Source of the DNA: Scybalousia_A sp964639765
GTDB lineage: Bacteria > Bacteroidota > Bacteroidia > Bacteroidales > P3
Reading direction: 5' to 3'
DNA length: 39,161 nt
NCBI GenBank assembly: GCA_964639765.1
Contig: CAZXEN010000020.1
Location: forward strand, 1-39,161
Part shown: piece by piece, positions 1-8,205 of the stretch
Position numbering within the stretch: the stretch's first letter is position 1
Layout: the number at the start of each line of letters is the position of its first letter
The notes under the pieces: generated by a model
Databases searched by the model: none
The model's input: the letters and a program-made list of their open reading frames with translations, nothing else
What the model was told of the DNA's origin: nothing
Position numbers and translations under genes: made by a program

Positions 1-6
1 TCTTCG

Positions 7-55
7 TTTTTAGGGTACAAAAACCTACTTTTTAGGGTATAAAAACTTCGTTTTT
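7..55. repeat. Short tandem repeat, 22 bp period
   Basis: An 18-base unit, TTTTTAGGGTAYAAAAAC, occurs at 7-24 and 29-46, and CTTCGTTTTT occurs at 2-11 and 46-55, so the stretch behaves as a little over two copies of a 22-bp unit. It may extend left of the window. It lies downstream of the hutI terminator. The function is unknown. Confidence 0.7.
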
Positions 56-110
56 GTAAACAATCCTATTGCTTTGGGCTGTAGTCTCAGAATAAAGAGT
101 CCTACAAACA

Positions 111-140
111 AAAAAAAAGAGTTGAAAAATCAACTCTTTT
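111..140 (-). terminator. Rho-independent terminator of the hutI operon
   Basis: A perfect 11-bp stem (115-125 with 130-140) closes an AAAA loop. Read on the minus strand it is followed by a run of T (A at 111-118 on the plus strand). It sits 21 bases past the hutI stop. Confidence 0.85.
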
Positions 141-161
141 ATCTGTGCTTTTATATCCTTG

Positions 162-1454
162 TCAGACTTCTTTGCCGTTGAGGAAGGTCTTATAGACCTT
201 GTTTTCTCCGTAGGAGTAAGGCAGATATTCCATGGTAGGTATCTTTTCTGTAAGGTAGAAATTGGCTTTCTTGCCTCTGCAGATAGAACCTAAACTGTCC
301 ACAACATCCATAGCATAGGCTGTATTTATGGTTGTGGCGTTGATGGCTTCCTGTGGCAGGAGCCTATAATTGACACAGGCAAAAGTAAGTACAAGTTGCA
401 TGTTTCCGCTTGGGCTGCTGCCAGGGTTGAAGTCGGAAGCCATAGCAACAGGCAAGCCTGCTTCTATCATTTTTCTTGCAGGAGCATACGGCATATTAAG
501 GAAGAAGGCAGCACCAGGAAGTATTGTAGGCATAGTGTTGGAGTTTAGAAGACATTTTATTTCCTCCTCGCCTGTGTATTCCAGATGATCTACGCTAAGA
601 GCATCATATTTTACTCCCACCTGTATGCCTCCTGAAGCTCCAAGCTCGTTGGCGTGTATCTTAGGCCTCAATCCACGTTTTACACCCTCGTTAAGTATTC
701 TTTCTGTCTGTTCCACAGAGAAAAAGCCCAACTCACAGTTGTCATATATCTTGCAGCTTCTTCCTATACATGAAGGATAGGCCTCACAACCTTTTTCACA
801 GAACACGTCAATAAAGTCTGCCAGACCCTCATCTGCAACCTTTGGAATCATTTCATTGACAATCTTGTCCACAAAAGCATCCACATTGTTTTTGTATTCC
901 AACGGCACGCCGTGGGCTCCAAGGAAATTGGCCTTGACAGTAAGCGGCGAAGTCTCTTTCAGACGGCGTATGACCCTGAGCATCTTTATTTCTGCCTCGG
1001 TGGTGAAACCATAGCCCGATTTTATTTCCACTGCCCCCGTGCCATACTTTGTTATGGTCTCCAGACGCTGCATTGCATCTTCGTAAAGTTCATCTTCAGA
1101 AGTCTTCTGCAGACGCAAGGCGGAATTTATTATACCTCCTCCTCTTTGGGCTATCTCTTCGTATGAAAGGCCTTTGATTTTGTCTATGTATTCTATCTCT
1201 CTGCTTCCGGCATAAACCAAATGGGTGTGGGAATCACAGAAAGAAGGCAGAACCATTCTGCCTGTGGCATCTATCTCTTTGTCTGCATTGGGACAATTCT
1301 CCATTGTGCCAAAGTCTTCTATCTTGTCGCCTTCTATAAGCAAAAAAGCATTGTCAATGCTTTTTACCTCGGACATCTCTTTGCCACGTACAAACCTGCG
1401 AGCCTTATCCTCCACTTGAACAAGACTTTTGATATTCTTTACAACTGTTCTCAT
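162..1454 (-). CDS. hutI: Imidazolonepropionase
   Basis: Metal-dependent amidohydrolase of histidine degradation, converting 4-imidazolone-5-propanoate to N-formimino-L-glutamate in the cytoplasm. The 430-residue protein has the metal-binding HxH (H76, H78 in DSHTHLVYAG), H181 in HGVPLEY, H267 and E270 in KIHANELG, H290 in SVDHLEY, and D341 in ASDFNPGS, so the catalytic set is complete. Odd feature: between FCEKG and FFSVEQT, where family members usually run straight on, there are about 20 extra residues with cysteines at about 223, 229, 234 and 240. It starts 10 bases after a small lipoprotein gene and is probably co-transcribed with it. No hutH, hutU or formiminotransferase gene is in the window. 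Confidence 0.96.
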   Translation of the reverse strand: MRTVVKNIKSLVQVEDKARRFVRGKEMSEVKSIDNAFLLIEGDKIEDFGTMENCPNADKEIDATGRMVLPSFCDSHTHLVYAGSREIEYIDKIKGLSYEEIAQRGGGIINSALRLQKTSEDELYEDAMQRLETITKYGTGAVEIKSGYGFTTEAEIKMLRVIRRLKETSPLTVKANFLGAHGVPLEYKNNVDAFVDKIVNEMIPKVADEGLADFIDVFCEKGCEAYPSCIGRSCKIYDNCELGFFSVEQTERILNEGVKRGLRPKIHANELGASGGIQVGVKYDALSVDHLEYTGEEEIKCLLNSNTMPTILPGAAFFLNMPYAPARKMIEAGLPVAMASDFNPGSSPSGNMQLVLTFACVNYRLLPQEAINATTINTAYAMDVVDSLGSICRGKKANFYLTEKIPTMEYLPYSYGENKVYKTFLNGKEV

Positions 1455-1464
1455 TGATTCTGTT

Positions 1465-1773
1465 TTATTTGTCTTTACAACTTATGCGGCAGGAATCTGC
1501 AAAAGCACCATTCCATTTCTCAGGAACATCTTGAAGAGTTATGTCTTCACAGTCTTTATCCCAGTCCTTGAACAAGAAGTCTCTTTGTGTGGAAGCCTCA
1601 TAGACATCTATGGTATCTACATACTCCTCTCCAGACTCTTCGTCTTCCACTGTCTTTGTTTCTGTATGGTAGAAATAGTCTGTGGTCTTGCATTCGCAAT
1701 CGTCACTTTTTGAACAAGAAGTCAATACCATGCCCACAAACAGTGCTCCTAAAGTTAATAAATGCTTTTTCAT
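1465..1773 (-). CDS. Small Cys-rich lipoprotein, unknown function
   Basis: This 102-residue protein starts at the MKKHLL methionine, because the signal peptide begins there; an in-frame ATG 69 bases upstream would add a non-signal extension. The signal peptide ends in a lipobox (LTSC), and the mature protein begins CSKSDDCEC. It is acidic and carries further cysteines near its C-terminus. It is predicted to be exported and lipid-anchored. I do not recognise the family. It lies directly upstream of hutI (10-base gap, same strand), suggesting an operon, though a role in histidine use is only a guess. A TAAATTTG -7-like element lies upstream on the minus strand (about 1804-1811) without a clear -33 box. 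Confidence 0.75.
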   Translation of the reverse strand: MKKHLLTLGALFVGMVLTSCSKSDDCECKTTDYFYHTETKTVEDEESGEEYVDTIDVYEASTQRDFLFKDWDKDCEDITLQDVPEKWNGAFADSCRISCKDK

Positions 1774-1911
1774 CTTAAAATATATATTTGTATCAACGTG
1801 CAAATTTACAAAAAAATAACATACTACATTATTGTTTGGCAAAAATTTTGACCTATTGTTTTATAAAGGATTACAATTTAATCTGTTTTTTTTCGTTTTA
1901 GGTGTAAGCAA

Positions 1912-3582
1912 ATGAAATGTGAAATGGTAGAAATATATTGTGTAAATAATGACAAGAAGTTTCTTGTCCCTTCCTCCACAAGTGCAGAGCAGATAATAGG
2001 ATATGCAGGCTTGGAAGACAACAAGACCTTTTTTGGAGCATATATCAACAACAAGATACACAGCCTTAACTACAAATGTTATGAACCTAAGAGGATAGAA
2101 TTCTTTGACATTCATTCTTCGGTAGGTATGAAGATGTATATTTCTTCGCTTGTGATGCTTATGTACAAGGCTGTCAAGGACCTGTATCCGAAAGCAGATA
2201 TGAAAGTAAATCATTCCATGTTGAACGGCTACTATATAGAACTGCAGAATATAGACATTCCACAGGAAGAACTGTGTCTTTCCATAAAAAAACAGATGCA
2301 GGAACTTGTGGAAAGAGATATTCCGTTTGAAAGGAAAGTATATTCTTCAGCCGATGCAATAGAACTGTTTTCCAAAGTAGGTCTGGACTCCAAGGCAGAA
2401 CTCTTGCGTTCCAAAAAACAGTTGTATGCCGATGTGGATATACTTGACGGGACAATAGATTCGCTGTCTTTTGAGAAAGTCCCTTCAACGTCCTATCTGA
2501 AAGTCTATGACCTGAAAGTCTATGACAAAGGTTTCATACTTCTGTGGCCCGACGAGGAGAAAGACTATCAGCAGGCGGCTTCCATGCCTTCGCAGACAAA
2601 GCTGTTTTCTATCTTTCAGGAACACAAGCATTGGGTGGAGATATTGAATGCTCCTTATCTGCCCTCTTTGAACAAAGCCATACAGCTGGGATACGAAAAC
2701 CAGTTGATACAAGTCTCTGAAGCCCTGCACGAAAAGAAATATTCAGCCATTGCAGACGAGATATGCAAAAGAAAAGATGAAGTGAAGTTTGTCTTTCTTG
2801 CGGGTCCTTCTTCTTCTGGCAAGACAACTTCATGCAAAAGGATAGCCGTGCATCTGGCTGTCTTGGGAATAAAACCGCAGATGATTTCCTTGGACGACTA
2901 TTTCCACGACAGGGAACATACACCCAAGGACGAGAAAGGCAACTACGATTTTGAATGTCTGGAAGCATTGGACTTGGATTTCTTCAACCAGCAGATGCAG
3001 GAACTCTTGCAAGGCAAGGAGATAGAACTGCCTAAGTTTAACTTTGTAAGCGGACAGAGAGAGAAAAGCAACAGCAGGATAAAACTTACAGACAATACTG
3101 TCCTTATTGTGGAGGGCATACACGCCCTGAATCCAAAACTGTCTGAACAGATAGACAGAAAGAACAAGTATTTTGTCTTTGTCTCAGCCTTGACACAGCT
3201 GGCTTTGGACTCCCACAACCTTATAAGCACAAGCGACAACCGTCTGATAAGAAGAATTGTAAGGGATTTCAATTACAGGGGTTCCTCTGCTGAAAGGACT
3301 TTGCTGATGTGGGACAGCGTAAGAAACGGCGAAGAAAGACATATCTTCCCTTATCAGGAAAACGCAGACAGCATCTTCAATTCTTCCTTGCTTTATGAGA
3401 TAGGGGTCCTGAAAACCTATTGCGACCCTTTGCTTATGGAGGTTACGGAGACTTCTCCTGCATACGCCAATGCACAAAGACTGCATGAGTTCTTGAACAA
3501 CTTCTCTACCATATCAAACCAGAGCATTCCTCCTACTTCTATACTTAGAGAATTTCTTGGAGGAAGCAGTTTCTCCTACTAA
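1912..3582 (+). CDS. Nucleoside kinase (TGS/ThrRS-like N-terminus plus uridine-kinase domain)
   Basis: The 556-residue protein has a TGS-like N-terminus (about 1-60) and a region resembling the editing-side domain of threonyl-tRNA synthetase (about 60-220). A phosphoribulokinase/uridine-kinase domain follows, with P-loop GPSSSGKTT at about 298-306, then DDYF at about 330 and VEGIHALNP at about 400. This architecture is known in Bacteroidetes and Firmicutes proteins annotated as nucleoside kinases; the physiological substrate cannot be read from sequence. It is cytoplasmic. It is divergent from the lipoprotein-hutI pair and has no close downstream partner, since tonB has its own promoter. Confidence 0.85.
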   Translation: MKCEMVEIYCVNNDKKFLVPSSTSAEQIIGYAGLEDNKTFFGAYINNKIHSLNYKCYEPKRIEFFDIHSSVGMKMYISSLVMLMYKAVKDLYPKADMKVNHSMLNGYYIELQNIDIPQEELCLSIKKQMQELVERDIPFERKVYSSADAIELFSKVGLDSKAELLRSKKQLYADVDILDGTIDSLSFEKVPSTSYLKVYDLKVYDKGFILLWPDEEKDYQQAASMPSQTKLFSIFQEHKHWVEILNAPYLPSLNKAIQLGYENQLIQVSEALHEKKYSAIADEICKRKDEVKFVFLAGPSSSGKTTSCKRIAVHLAVLGIKPQMISLDDYFHDREHTPKDEKGNYDFECLEALDLDFFNQQMQELLQGKEIELPKFNFVSGQREKSNSRIKLTDNTVLIVEGIHALNPKLSEQIDRKNKYFVFVSALTQLALDSHNLISTSDNRLIRRIVRDFNYRGSSAERTLLMWDSVRNGEERHIFPYQENADSIFNSSLLYEIGVLKTYCDPLLMEVTETSPAYANAQRLHEFLNNFSTISNQSIPPTSILREFLGGSSFSY

Positions 3583-3692
3583 ATACATCGGATAAAAAGA
3601 AAAAAAATCTGCTTTGGAAAAGAAAAATAAAGTGTATAATACTTATTTATAAAGGTTTAAATATAAAAGAATAAAAAATAATTGCAAATTTA

Positions 3693-3723
3693 TTTGTCAT
3701 ATTGTATAAAATTAGTAATTTAG
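3693..3723 (+). promoter_or_regulatory. Bacteroidetes-type promoter for tonB
   Basis: TTTG at 3693-3696, a 19-base spacer, then TAATTTAG at 3716-3723. This is one mismatch from the TTTG-N19-TAnnTTTG consensus and lies 44 bases before the tonB start. Confidence 0.65.
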
Positions 3724-3767
3724 CAAACTGAAAAATAGAGTTGATAACGTAAAAAAAACTATATATA

Positions 3768-4463
3768 ATGGAAGCAAAAAAATCTGAAAAAGCGAACATT
3801 GAGAAGACCAAGAATTTGTTTTTGGAAGCTGGTTTGGTTCTTGCTCTTGCAGTAATAATATGTGCTTTTGAATGGAAGACATACGACAAGAAAGCAGAAG
3901 CCGTTCAAATAACAGAAAGTGTTGCCCAAGTGGAGGAAATGGTCATACAGACAAAACAAGATGAGCCAGAACCTCCTCAACAGGAAGTGGAGCAGCAGCA
4001 GAGTATGGATTTTGAGATTGTTGATGATGACCAAGAGTTGAAGAATGCTTTCAGTTTGGATAACTTCGCAAACGAGGGAAACACAGAGGTGAATATACCA
4101 AAGGTAGAAGTAAAAGTACAGGAAGAAGTGGAAGATGAGTCTGAAAGAGTTATCTTCACAGTTGTGGAGCAGACAAGTGAATTCCCTGGCGGTGTTGCTA
4201 AGTTGAATGAGTTCCTTGCTTCAAACATCAAGTATCCTGCACAGGCAAGAGAAACAGGAACACAAGGTATTGTTTATGTAACATTCGTTGTGGAAAAAGA
4301 CGGTAGCATAACAGATATAAAGGTTTTGCGTGATATAGGTTCAGGTTGTGGAGAAGAAGCTATCAGAGTTGTGAAGATGATGCCTAAATGGAAACCTGCA
4401 AAACAAAGAGGTAAAGCTGTTCGTCAGCAGTTCAACCTGCCTGTAAGATTCGTTCTTCAATAA
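3768..4463 (+). CDS. tonB: TonB family energy transducer
   Basis: TonB spans the inner membrane and periplasm and passes energy from the ExbB/ExbD motor to outer-membrane TonB-dependent transporters. The 231-residue protein has a short cytoplasmic N-terminus, one transmembrane segment (about 17-34), an acidic Glu/Gln/Pro spacer (about 45-140), and a TonB C-terminal domain (about 145-231) with FPGGVAKLNEFLASNIKYP and GIVYVTFVVEKDGSI. It is transcribed alone, with its own promoter upstream and a strong terminator downstream. The exb motor genes lie about 2 kb away on the opposite strand beyond an ABC-F gene, so the system is split. TonB paralogues are common in this phylum, so pairing with this particular motor is an inference. 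Confidence 0.93.
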   Translation: MEAKKSEKANIEKTKNLFLEAGLVLALAVIICAFEWKTYDKKAEAVQITESVAQVEEMVIQTKQDEPEPPQQEVEQQQSMDFEIVDDDQELKNAFSLDNFANEGNTEVNIPKVEVKVQEEVEDESERVIFTVVEQTSEFPGGVAKLNEFLASNIKYPAQARETGTQGIVYVTFVVEKDGSITDIKVLRDIGSGCGEEAIRVVKMMPKWKPAKQRGKAVRQQFNLPVRFVLQ

Positions 4464-4489
4464 AAGAAAGCTATACAAGTTTATATAAG

Positions 4490-4522
4490 AAAACGGGACG
4501 TAGAAATACGCTCTCGTTTTTT
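4490..4522 (+). terminator. Rho-independent terminator after tonB
   Basis: A stem of about 13 bp: AAAACGGGA (4490-4498) and CGTA pair with TACG and TCTCGTTTT (4512-4520), around a GAAA tetraloop, with a single bulged C and a T run. It lies 26 bases after the tonB stop. Confidence 0.85.
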
Positions 4523-4545
4523 AGTATCCAAGAGGAAAACAAAAT

Positions 4546-6465
4546 ATGATTACAATAAATAATCTTTCCATATCATTCAACGGGGACAATCTTTTTGACA
4601 ACGTCTCTTTCACTATTGGAGACAAAGACAGAATAGGCTTGGTGGGTAAAAACGGAGCAGGCAAATCCACTCTGTTGAAAATACTTTGCAAGCGGCAGGA
4701 AGCAGACGGAGGAGAGATAATAATAAGCAAGAGCCAGACCATAGGTTATCTGCCACAGGAAATGATACCCTCTTGTTCCACTACGGTTTTGCAGGAAGCG
4801 ATGAAGGCTTTCGATGACATAAAGAATATATCCAAGAGAATAGACGCAATAGGATTGGAACTTTCGCAAAGAGAAGATTATGAAAGCAGGGAATATGAAA
4901 ACCTCATAATAGAACAAAACGAGTTAAACGAAAAACTTGTCCTTATGGACGAAAGCAACGCACAACCACAAGCAGAAAGGGTTTTGCTGGGTTTGGGTTT
5001 CAAGCATGGAGACTTTGACAGGAGTATGACAGAGTTTAGCAGCGGTTGGCAGATGAGAGTAGAATTGGCAAAGATACTTCTAAGAAAACCAGACCTGATA
5101 CTTCTGGACGAGCCTACAAACCATCTGGATATAGAATCCATCGCATGGCTGGAAGATTTTCTTATACAGTATTATGGTGCTGTTGTACTGGTTTCCCACG
5201 ACAGATGTTTTCTTGACAATATCACAAAAAGGACAATAGAAATAACTGCCGGCAAGATATATGACTACAAGGTAAATTATTCTGCCTATGTTGAACTGCA
5301 CAGACAACGGATAGAAAGCCAGAGTTCACAGATGATTAACCAGCAAAGACAGATAGCGGAAGTAGAAAAGTTCATAGAGCGTTTCAGATACAAGGCAACC
5401 AAAGCCCGTCAGGTGCAAAGCAAGATAAAGATGCTGGACAAGATGGAAAGGATAACAATAGACGACATAGACACTTCGTCCATTCATTTTCAGTTTCCAC
5501 CGGCTCCGCACTCCGGGAAAATAGTTGTGGATATAAAAGGTCTTTCCAAAAGTTATGGGACAATCAATGTTATAAACAATATAGACCTTCTGATAGAGAA
5601 GGGGAGAAAGGTTGCTTTCATAGGCAAAAACGGAGAAGGCAAATCCACGCTTTCAAAGATTATTGTGGGAGAAATATCCGATTATGAAGGCAAATGTGCT
5701 CTTGGAGCAAATGTCTCCATAGGTTATTTTGCACAAAACCAAGCCGCCCTTTTGGATGGAGAGAAGACCGTCTTTGACACCATAGACGAGATAGCAAAAG
5801 GAGATGTTAGAACAAGGATAAGGAATATCCTCGGAAGTTTTCTTTTTGATGAAGAAGACATAGACAAGAAAGTAAAGGTGCTTTCTGGAGGAGAAAAGAC
5901 CCGCTTGGCTCTTGCAAAGTTGCTTCTTTCTGAAGTCAATCTATTGATTTTGGACGAACCTACAAACCATCTTGACATGGACTCAAAAGATATCCTTAAA
6001 AATGCTTTGCTCAGATATGACGGGACATGTATTTTGGTTTCGCACGACAGGGATTTTCTACAAGGATTGCCTGATGTTTTGTATGAGTTCAAGGACCATG
6101 GCATAAAAGAATATCATTGTGATATTTTTGACTTTCTGGAGATGAAAAAGATTTCTCATCTGGATGAAATGAACTTTGCAAACAACCAGAAATCACAGAA
6201 AGCCGATAAGCCGATAAGCGAAAACAAGCGTCTGTTTGAACAAAACAAAGAGAAAGAAAGAGAACTGAGAAAAAAACGCAACAGCCTACAAAAGATAGAA
6301 AAAGAGATAGAAGGATTGGAAAGCGAAATAGACACTATGGAGCAAAAACTTTCCAACGGAGTGCAGGCAGACTCTTTCTACACAGAATATCAGCAGAAGA
6401 AAGACAGCCTGTCTTCTCTTATGAACGATTGGGAAACCTTGGCACAGGAATTAGAGAGTATGTAA
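4546..6465 (+). CDS. ABC-F family ATPase (ribosome-associated type)
   Basis: Soluble protein of 639 residues with two ABC domains in one chain and no membrane segments, the ABC-F layout. Domain 1: Walker A GKNGAGKST (34-42), signature FSSGWQMRVELAK (about 163), Walker B LILLDEPTNHLD (Asp at about 188). An interdomain linker with KATKARQVQSKIKML follows. Domain 2: Walker A GKNGEGKST (about 360), signature LSGGEKTRLALAK, Walker B LLILDEPTNHLD (about 469). A charged coiled coil fills about 565-639, as in Uup and YheS-like proteins. ABC-F proteins act on the ribosome; nothing here points to an antibiotic-resistance subtype over a housekeeping one. It follows the tonB terminator closely, so its promoter must lie in or near that short gap, or it depends on read-through. 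Confidence 0.93.
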   Translation: MITINNLSISFNGDNLFDNVSFTIGDKDRIGLVGKNGAGKSTLLKILCKRQEADGGEIIISKSQTIGYLPQEMIPSCSTTVLQEAMKAFDDIKNISKRIDAIGLELSQREDYESREYENLIIEQNELNEKLVLMDESNAQPQAERVLLGLGFKHGDFDRSMTEFSSGWQMRVELAKILLRKPDLILLDEPTNHLDIESIAWLEDFLIQYYGAVVLVSHDRCFLDNITKRTIEITAGKIYDYKVNYSAYVELHRQRIESQSSQMINQQRQIAEVEKFIERFRYKATKARQVQSKIKMLDKMERITIDDIDTSSIHFQFPPAPHSGKIVVDIKGLSKSYGTINVINNIDLLIEKGRKVAFIGKNGEGKSTLSKIIVGEISDYEGKCALGANVSIGYFAQNQAALLDGEKTVFDTIDEIAKGDVRTRIRNILGSFLFDEEDIDKKVKVLSGGEKTRLALAKLLLSEVNLLILDEPTNHLDMDSKDILKNALLRYDGTCILVSHDRDFLQGLPDVLYEFKDHGIKEYHCDIFDFLEMKKISHLDEMNFANNQKSQKADKPISENKRLFEQNKEKERELRKKRNSLQKIEKEIEGLESEIDTMEQKLSNGVQADSFYTEYQQKKDSLSSLMNDWETLAQELESM

Positions 6466-6548
6466 AAGATTTTTCTTTTCCCTGCTTTCTTCATTTAAGT
6501 CAAGAAGCTTTTGTTTCTTTAAGAAACAATCTATTTTGTTCTGCAAAA

Positions 6549-6589
6549 AAAACTGCTCAGACAATATCGGCTGAGCAGTTTAAAAAAAA
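6549..6589 (-). terminator. Rho-independent terminator of the exb operon
   Basis: Perfect 11-bp stem AAACTGCTCAG (6550-6560) with CTGAGCAGTTT (6571-6581). On the minus strand the stem is followed by a T run (A run 6545-6550 on plus). It lies just past the last exbD. Plus-strand transcripts from the ABC-F gene would also form the hairpin but lack a T tract. Confidence 0.85.
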
Positions 6590-6607
6590 GATTTCTTTAT
6601 AATTTTA

Positions 6608-7075
6608 TTAGTATGTGTCTTTCACTCTTCTTGAAGCAGCATACATAATACGTAATGCGCCGGCTTTTCTCAATTCTTGTTTAACGTCTGTAACGTCTCC
6701 CATTCTTGTTTCCTTGTCGCATTTTAGAGTAGTTGTTATCAAAGGTCTGTCTGCCTCGTTTCTTGCAGCTCTTTCGCTCTCAACAAAAGCAACAATATCA
6801 CTTACTTCACTAAACTGGTCGTTTAACTGGATACGTGATCCTGTACCATATTTAGCATCCATAGGCTCTCCTATATAAATGTTGCTTGCAAGAGATTTCT
6901 TCTCTAACTTTTGTATTTCAGAAGCCTGAGGTACTGTAACTTTAACCATCAAAGTACTCTCTCTCATAGTTGAAATAACCATAAAGAAGAACAACAAGAT
7001 AAACACAATATCAGACATGGAACCGGTATTCATTGCCGGCATATCTCTATCTCCTCCTTTTGTAAATCTGGCCAT
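6608..7075 (-). CDS. exbD: ExbD/TolR biopolymer transport protein (second copy)
   Basis: Proton-channel subunit of the ExbB/ExbD motor in the inner membrane. From the MARFTK methionine it is 155 residues. I chose this start because a perfect GGAGG sits 8 bases upstream (7084-7088); an upstream in-frame ATG would put the start before that site. The single transmembrane segment follows SMSDIVFILLFFFMV, where the Asp is the conserved proton-carrying residue. The rest is a periplasmic domain. It is the last gene of the operon. The upstream exbD ends at 7077, so the two genes nearly abut and this gene's ribosome site lies inside the upstream coding sequence. Confidence 0.93.
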   Translation of the reverse strand: MARFTKGGDRDMPAMNTGSMSDIVFILLFFFMVISTMRESTLMVKVTVPQASEIQKLEKKSLASNIYIGEPMDAKYGTGSRIQLNDQFSEVSDIVAFVESERAARNEADRPLITTTLKCDKETRMGDVTDVKQELRKAGALRIMYAASRRVKDTY

Positions 7076-7076
7076 A

Positions 7077-7673
7077 TTATTTTCCTCCTTTATTTTTCTT
7101 GTCACCTATGTTTTTAGGCTCAGCTTCAGATATAGTAGCTGGAATAGCTTTATCTATAGCTTCTTTTTGTTCGTTATTACAATCTGCATATTTACGAGAG
7201 AATCTATCCTTTGCCAAATCGTTTCTAAGTTCATTGACAGCAGCAACCAATTCATTCTGAACCTGAAGATACATTCTATAAGAAGTACCACGGTCGTTTT
7301 GTAGAGAAACAACACCTTGAGAAACATCATAGTCACCCAATAAAGGTATATGCTCACGCTTTTTCTCTGGTAGATCGGCTGCATTGGTAGGATTGGCAAG
7401 GAACTCCTTTGTTCTATCCTTCAGAGAATTGATATCACCTGGTTCACCGTTTATAAGCAATTGGTCATTCATGTTTACAAGAACTACAAATGTGTTTCTA
7501 CGGTGAATATCTGGTGGAGTAACTGAAGGGTCAGATGGCGGTGGCAAACGTCTTTGAATACCCATATCCGTATTGATAGAAGATGTCAATAGGAAAAAGG
7601 TCAATAACAAGAACGAAATATCCGACATTGACGAAGAATTTAATGCAGGTAATTTTTTCTTTTTTCTTGCCAT
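7077..7673 (-). CDS. exbD: ExbD/TolR biopolymer transport protein (first copy)
   Basis: A 198-residue inner-membrane protein. The N-terminus MARKKKKLPALNSSSMSD leads into one transmembrane segment, and SDISFLLLTFFLL contains the conserved Asp. It has a longer periplasmic domain than its neighbour and a Lys-rich C-terminal tail (KNKGGK). Paired unequal ExbD copies behind one ExbB are usual in Bacteroidetes; the two copies may form a mixed dimer inside the ExbB pentamer (inference). The gap to the upstream membrane-protein gene is 7 bases. Confidence 0.92.
   Translation of the reverse strand: MARKKKKLPALNSSSMSDISFLLLTFFLLTSSINTDMGIQRRLPPPSDPSVTPPDIHRRNTFVVLVNMNDQLLINGEPGDINSLKDRTKEFLANPTNAADLPEKKREHIPLLGDYDVSQGVVSLQNDRGTSYRMYLQVQNELVAAVNELRNDLAKDRFSRKYADCNNEQKEAIDKAIPATISEAEPKNIGDKKNKGGK
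7084..7088 (-). promoter_or_regulatory. Consensus Shine-Dalgarno site of the second exbD
   Basis: GGAGG on the minus strand, 8 bases before the ATG at 7075. Most genes in this window lack such a site, as expected for the phylum, so it decides this start and may indicate strong or independent translation. Confidence 0.7.
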
Positions 7674-7680
7674 AATTCTT

Positions 7681-8127
7681 TTATTTTAAACGTTTTGCTA
7701 CTTCTGCATAAATAACAGACAGTATCACACCTATAAACAATATATAAACTGTATATAAGCCTGCACTTACTATCTTTGAAGAACCATAGTCTGCACCTGC
7801 TTTCTCAAAAACTGTCTGAGCAATATCTGTTCCTGATGCAAGGAAATAAGATACTACAAAAGCAACTATGGTAATTCCTAATATGATTAAATATCTTGCT
7901 CTAACGGTTATCGCATCTTTTACAAGGAAGATTATTCCCAATACGGTAGAACATAGGGTAAGAACAAATGCTACCCAATATGCCACACCCCAAAAAGTGC
8001 CAGCCATTCCTGTTGGTTCAAAGCCCATATCATCGGTTTTTGTCAAAGCATAACCTATTGCGGACAATGATGCCAAAACAGCTATAACCATAGCAATGAC
8101 TAAAAATATTTTCTTTTCCTTTTTCAT
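7681..8127 (-). CDS. Four-helix inner-membrane protein of the exb operon, unknown function
   Basis: A 148-residue hydrophobic protein with four predicted membrane helices (about 7-28, 44-68, 79-97, 118-142) and a basic C-terminus. It has no recognised catalytic motif. It lies between exbB and the first exbD, 7 bases before exbD. A gene of this size and topology is often found here in Bacteroidales exb operons, which suggests an accessory part of the motor; no function is assigned. A perfect GGAGG lies 8 bases before the start, which supports the start. Confidence 0.8.
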   Translation of the reverse strand: MKKEKKIFLVIAMVIAVLASLSAIGYALTKTDDMGFEPTGMAGTFWGVAYWVAFVLTLCSTVLGIIFLVKDAITVRARYLIILGITIVAFVVSYFLASGTDIAQTVFEKAGADYGSSKIVSAGLYTVYILFIGVILSVIYAEVAKRLK

Positions 8128-8135
8128 TTATTTTT

Positions 8136-8140
8136 CCTCC
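8136..8140 (-). promoter_or_regulatory. Consensus Shine-Dalgarno site of the four-helix membrane protein
   Basis: GGAGG on the minus strand, 8 bases before the ATG at 8127. It is the same arrangement as for the second exbD in this operon. Confidence 0.65.
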
Positions 8141-8205
8141 TTGGTTTTATGTTAAGTAAATATAATTATAGTGTATCAGTAGATACCGTTAATAAATTAA
8201 TTATT

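Noticed and set aside
1853..1890. TTGACC, 18 bases, TACAAT upstream of the nucleoside kinase, resembling an E. coli sigma-70 promoter
   Set aside because: Every convincing promoter in the window follows the TTTG-N19-TAnnTTTG rule. One sigma-70-like match in AT-rich DNA is not enough to call a promoter.
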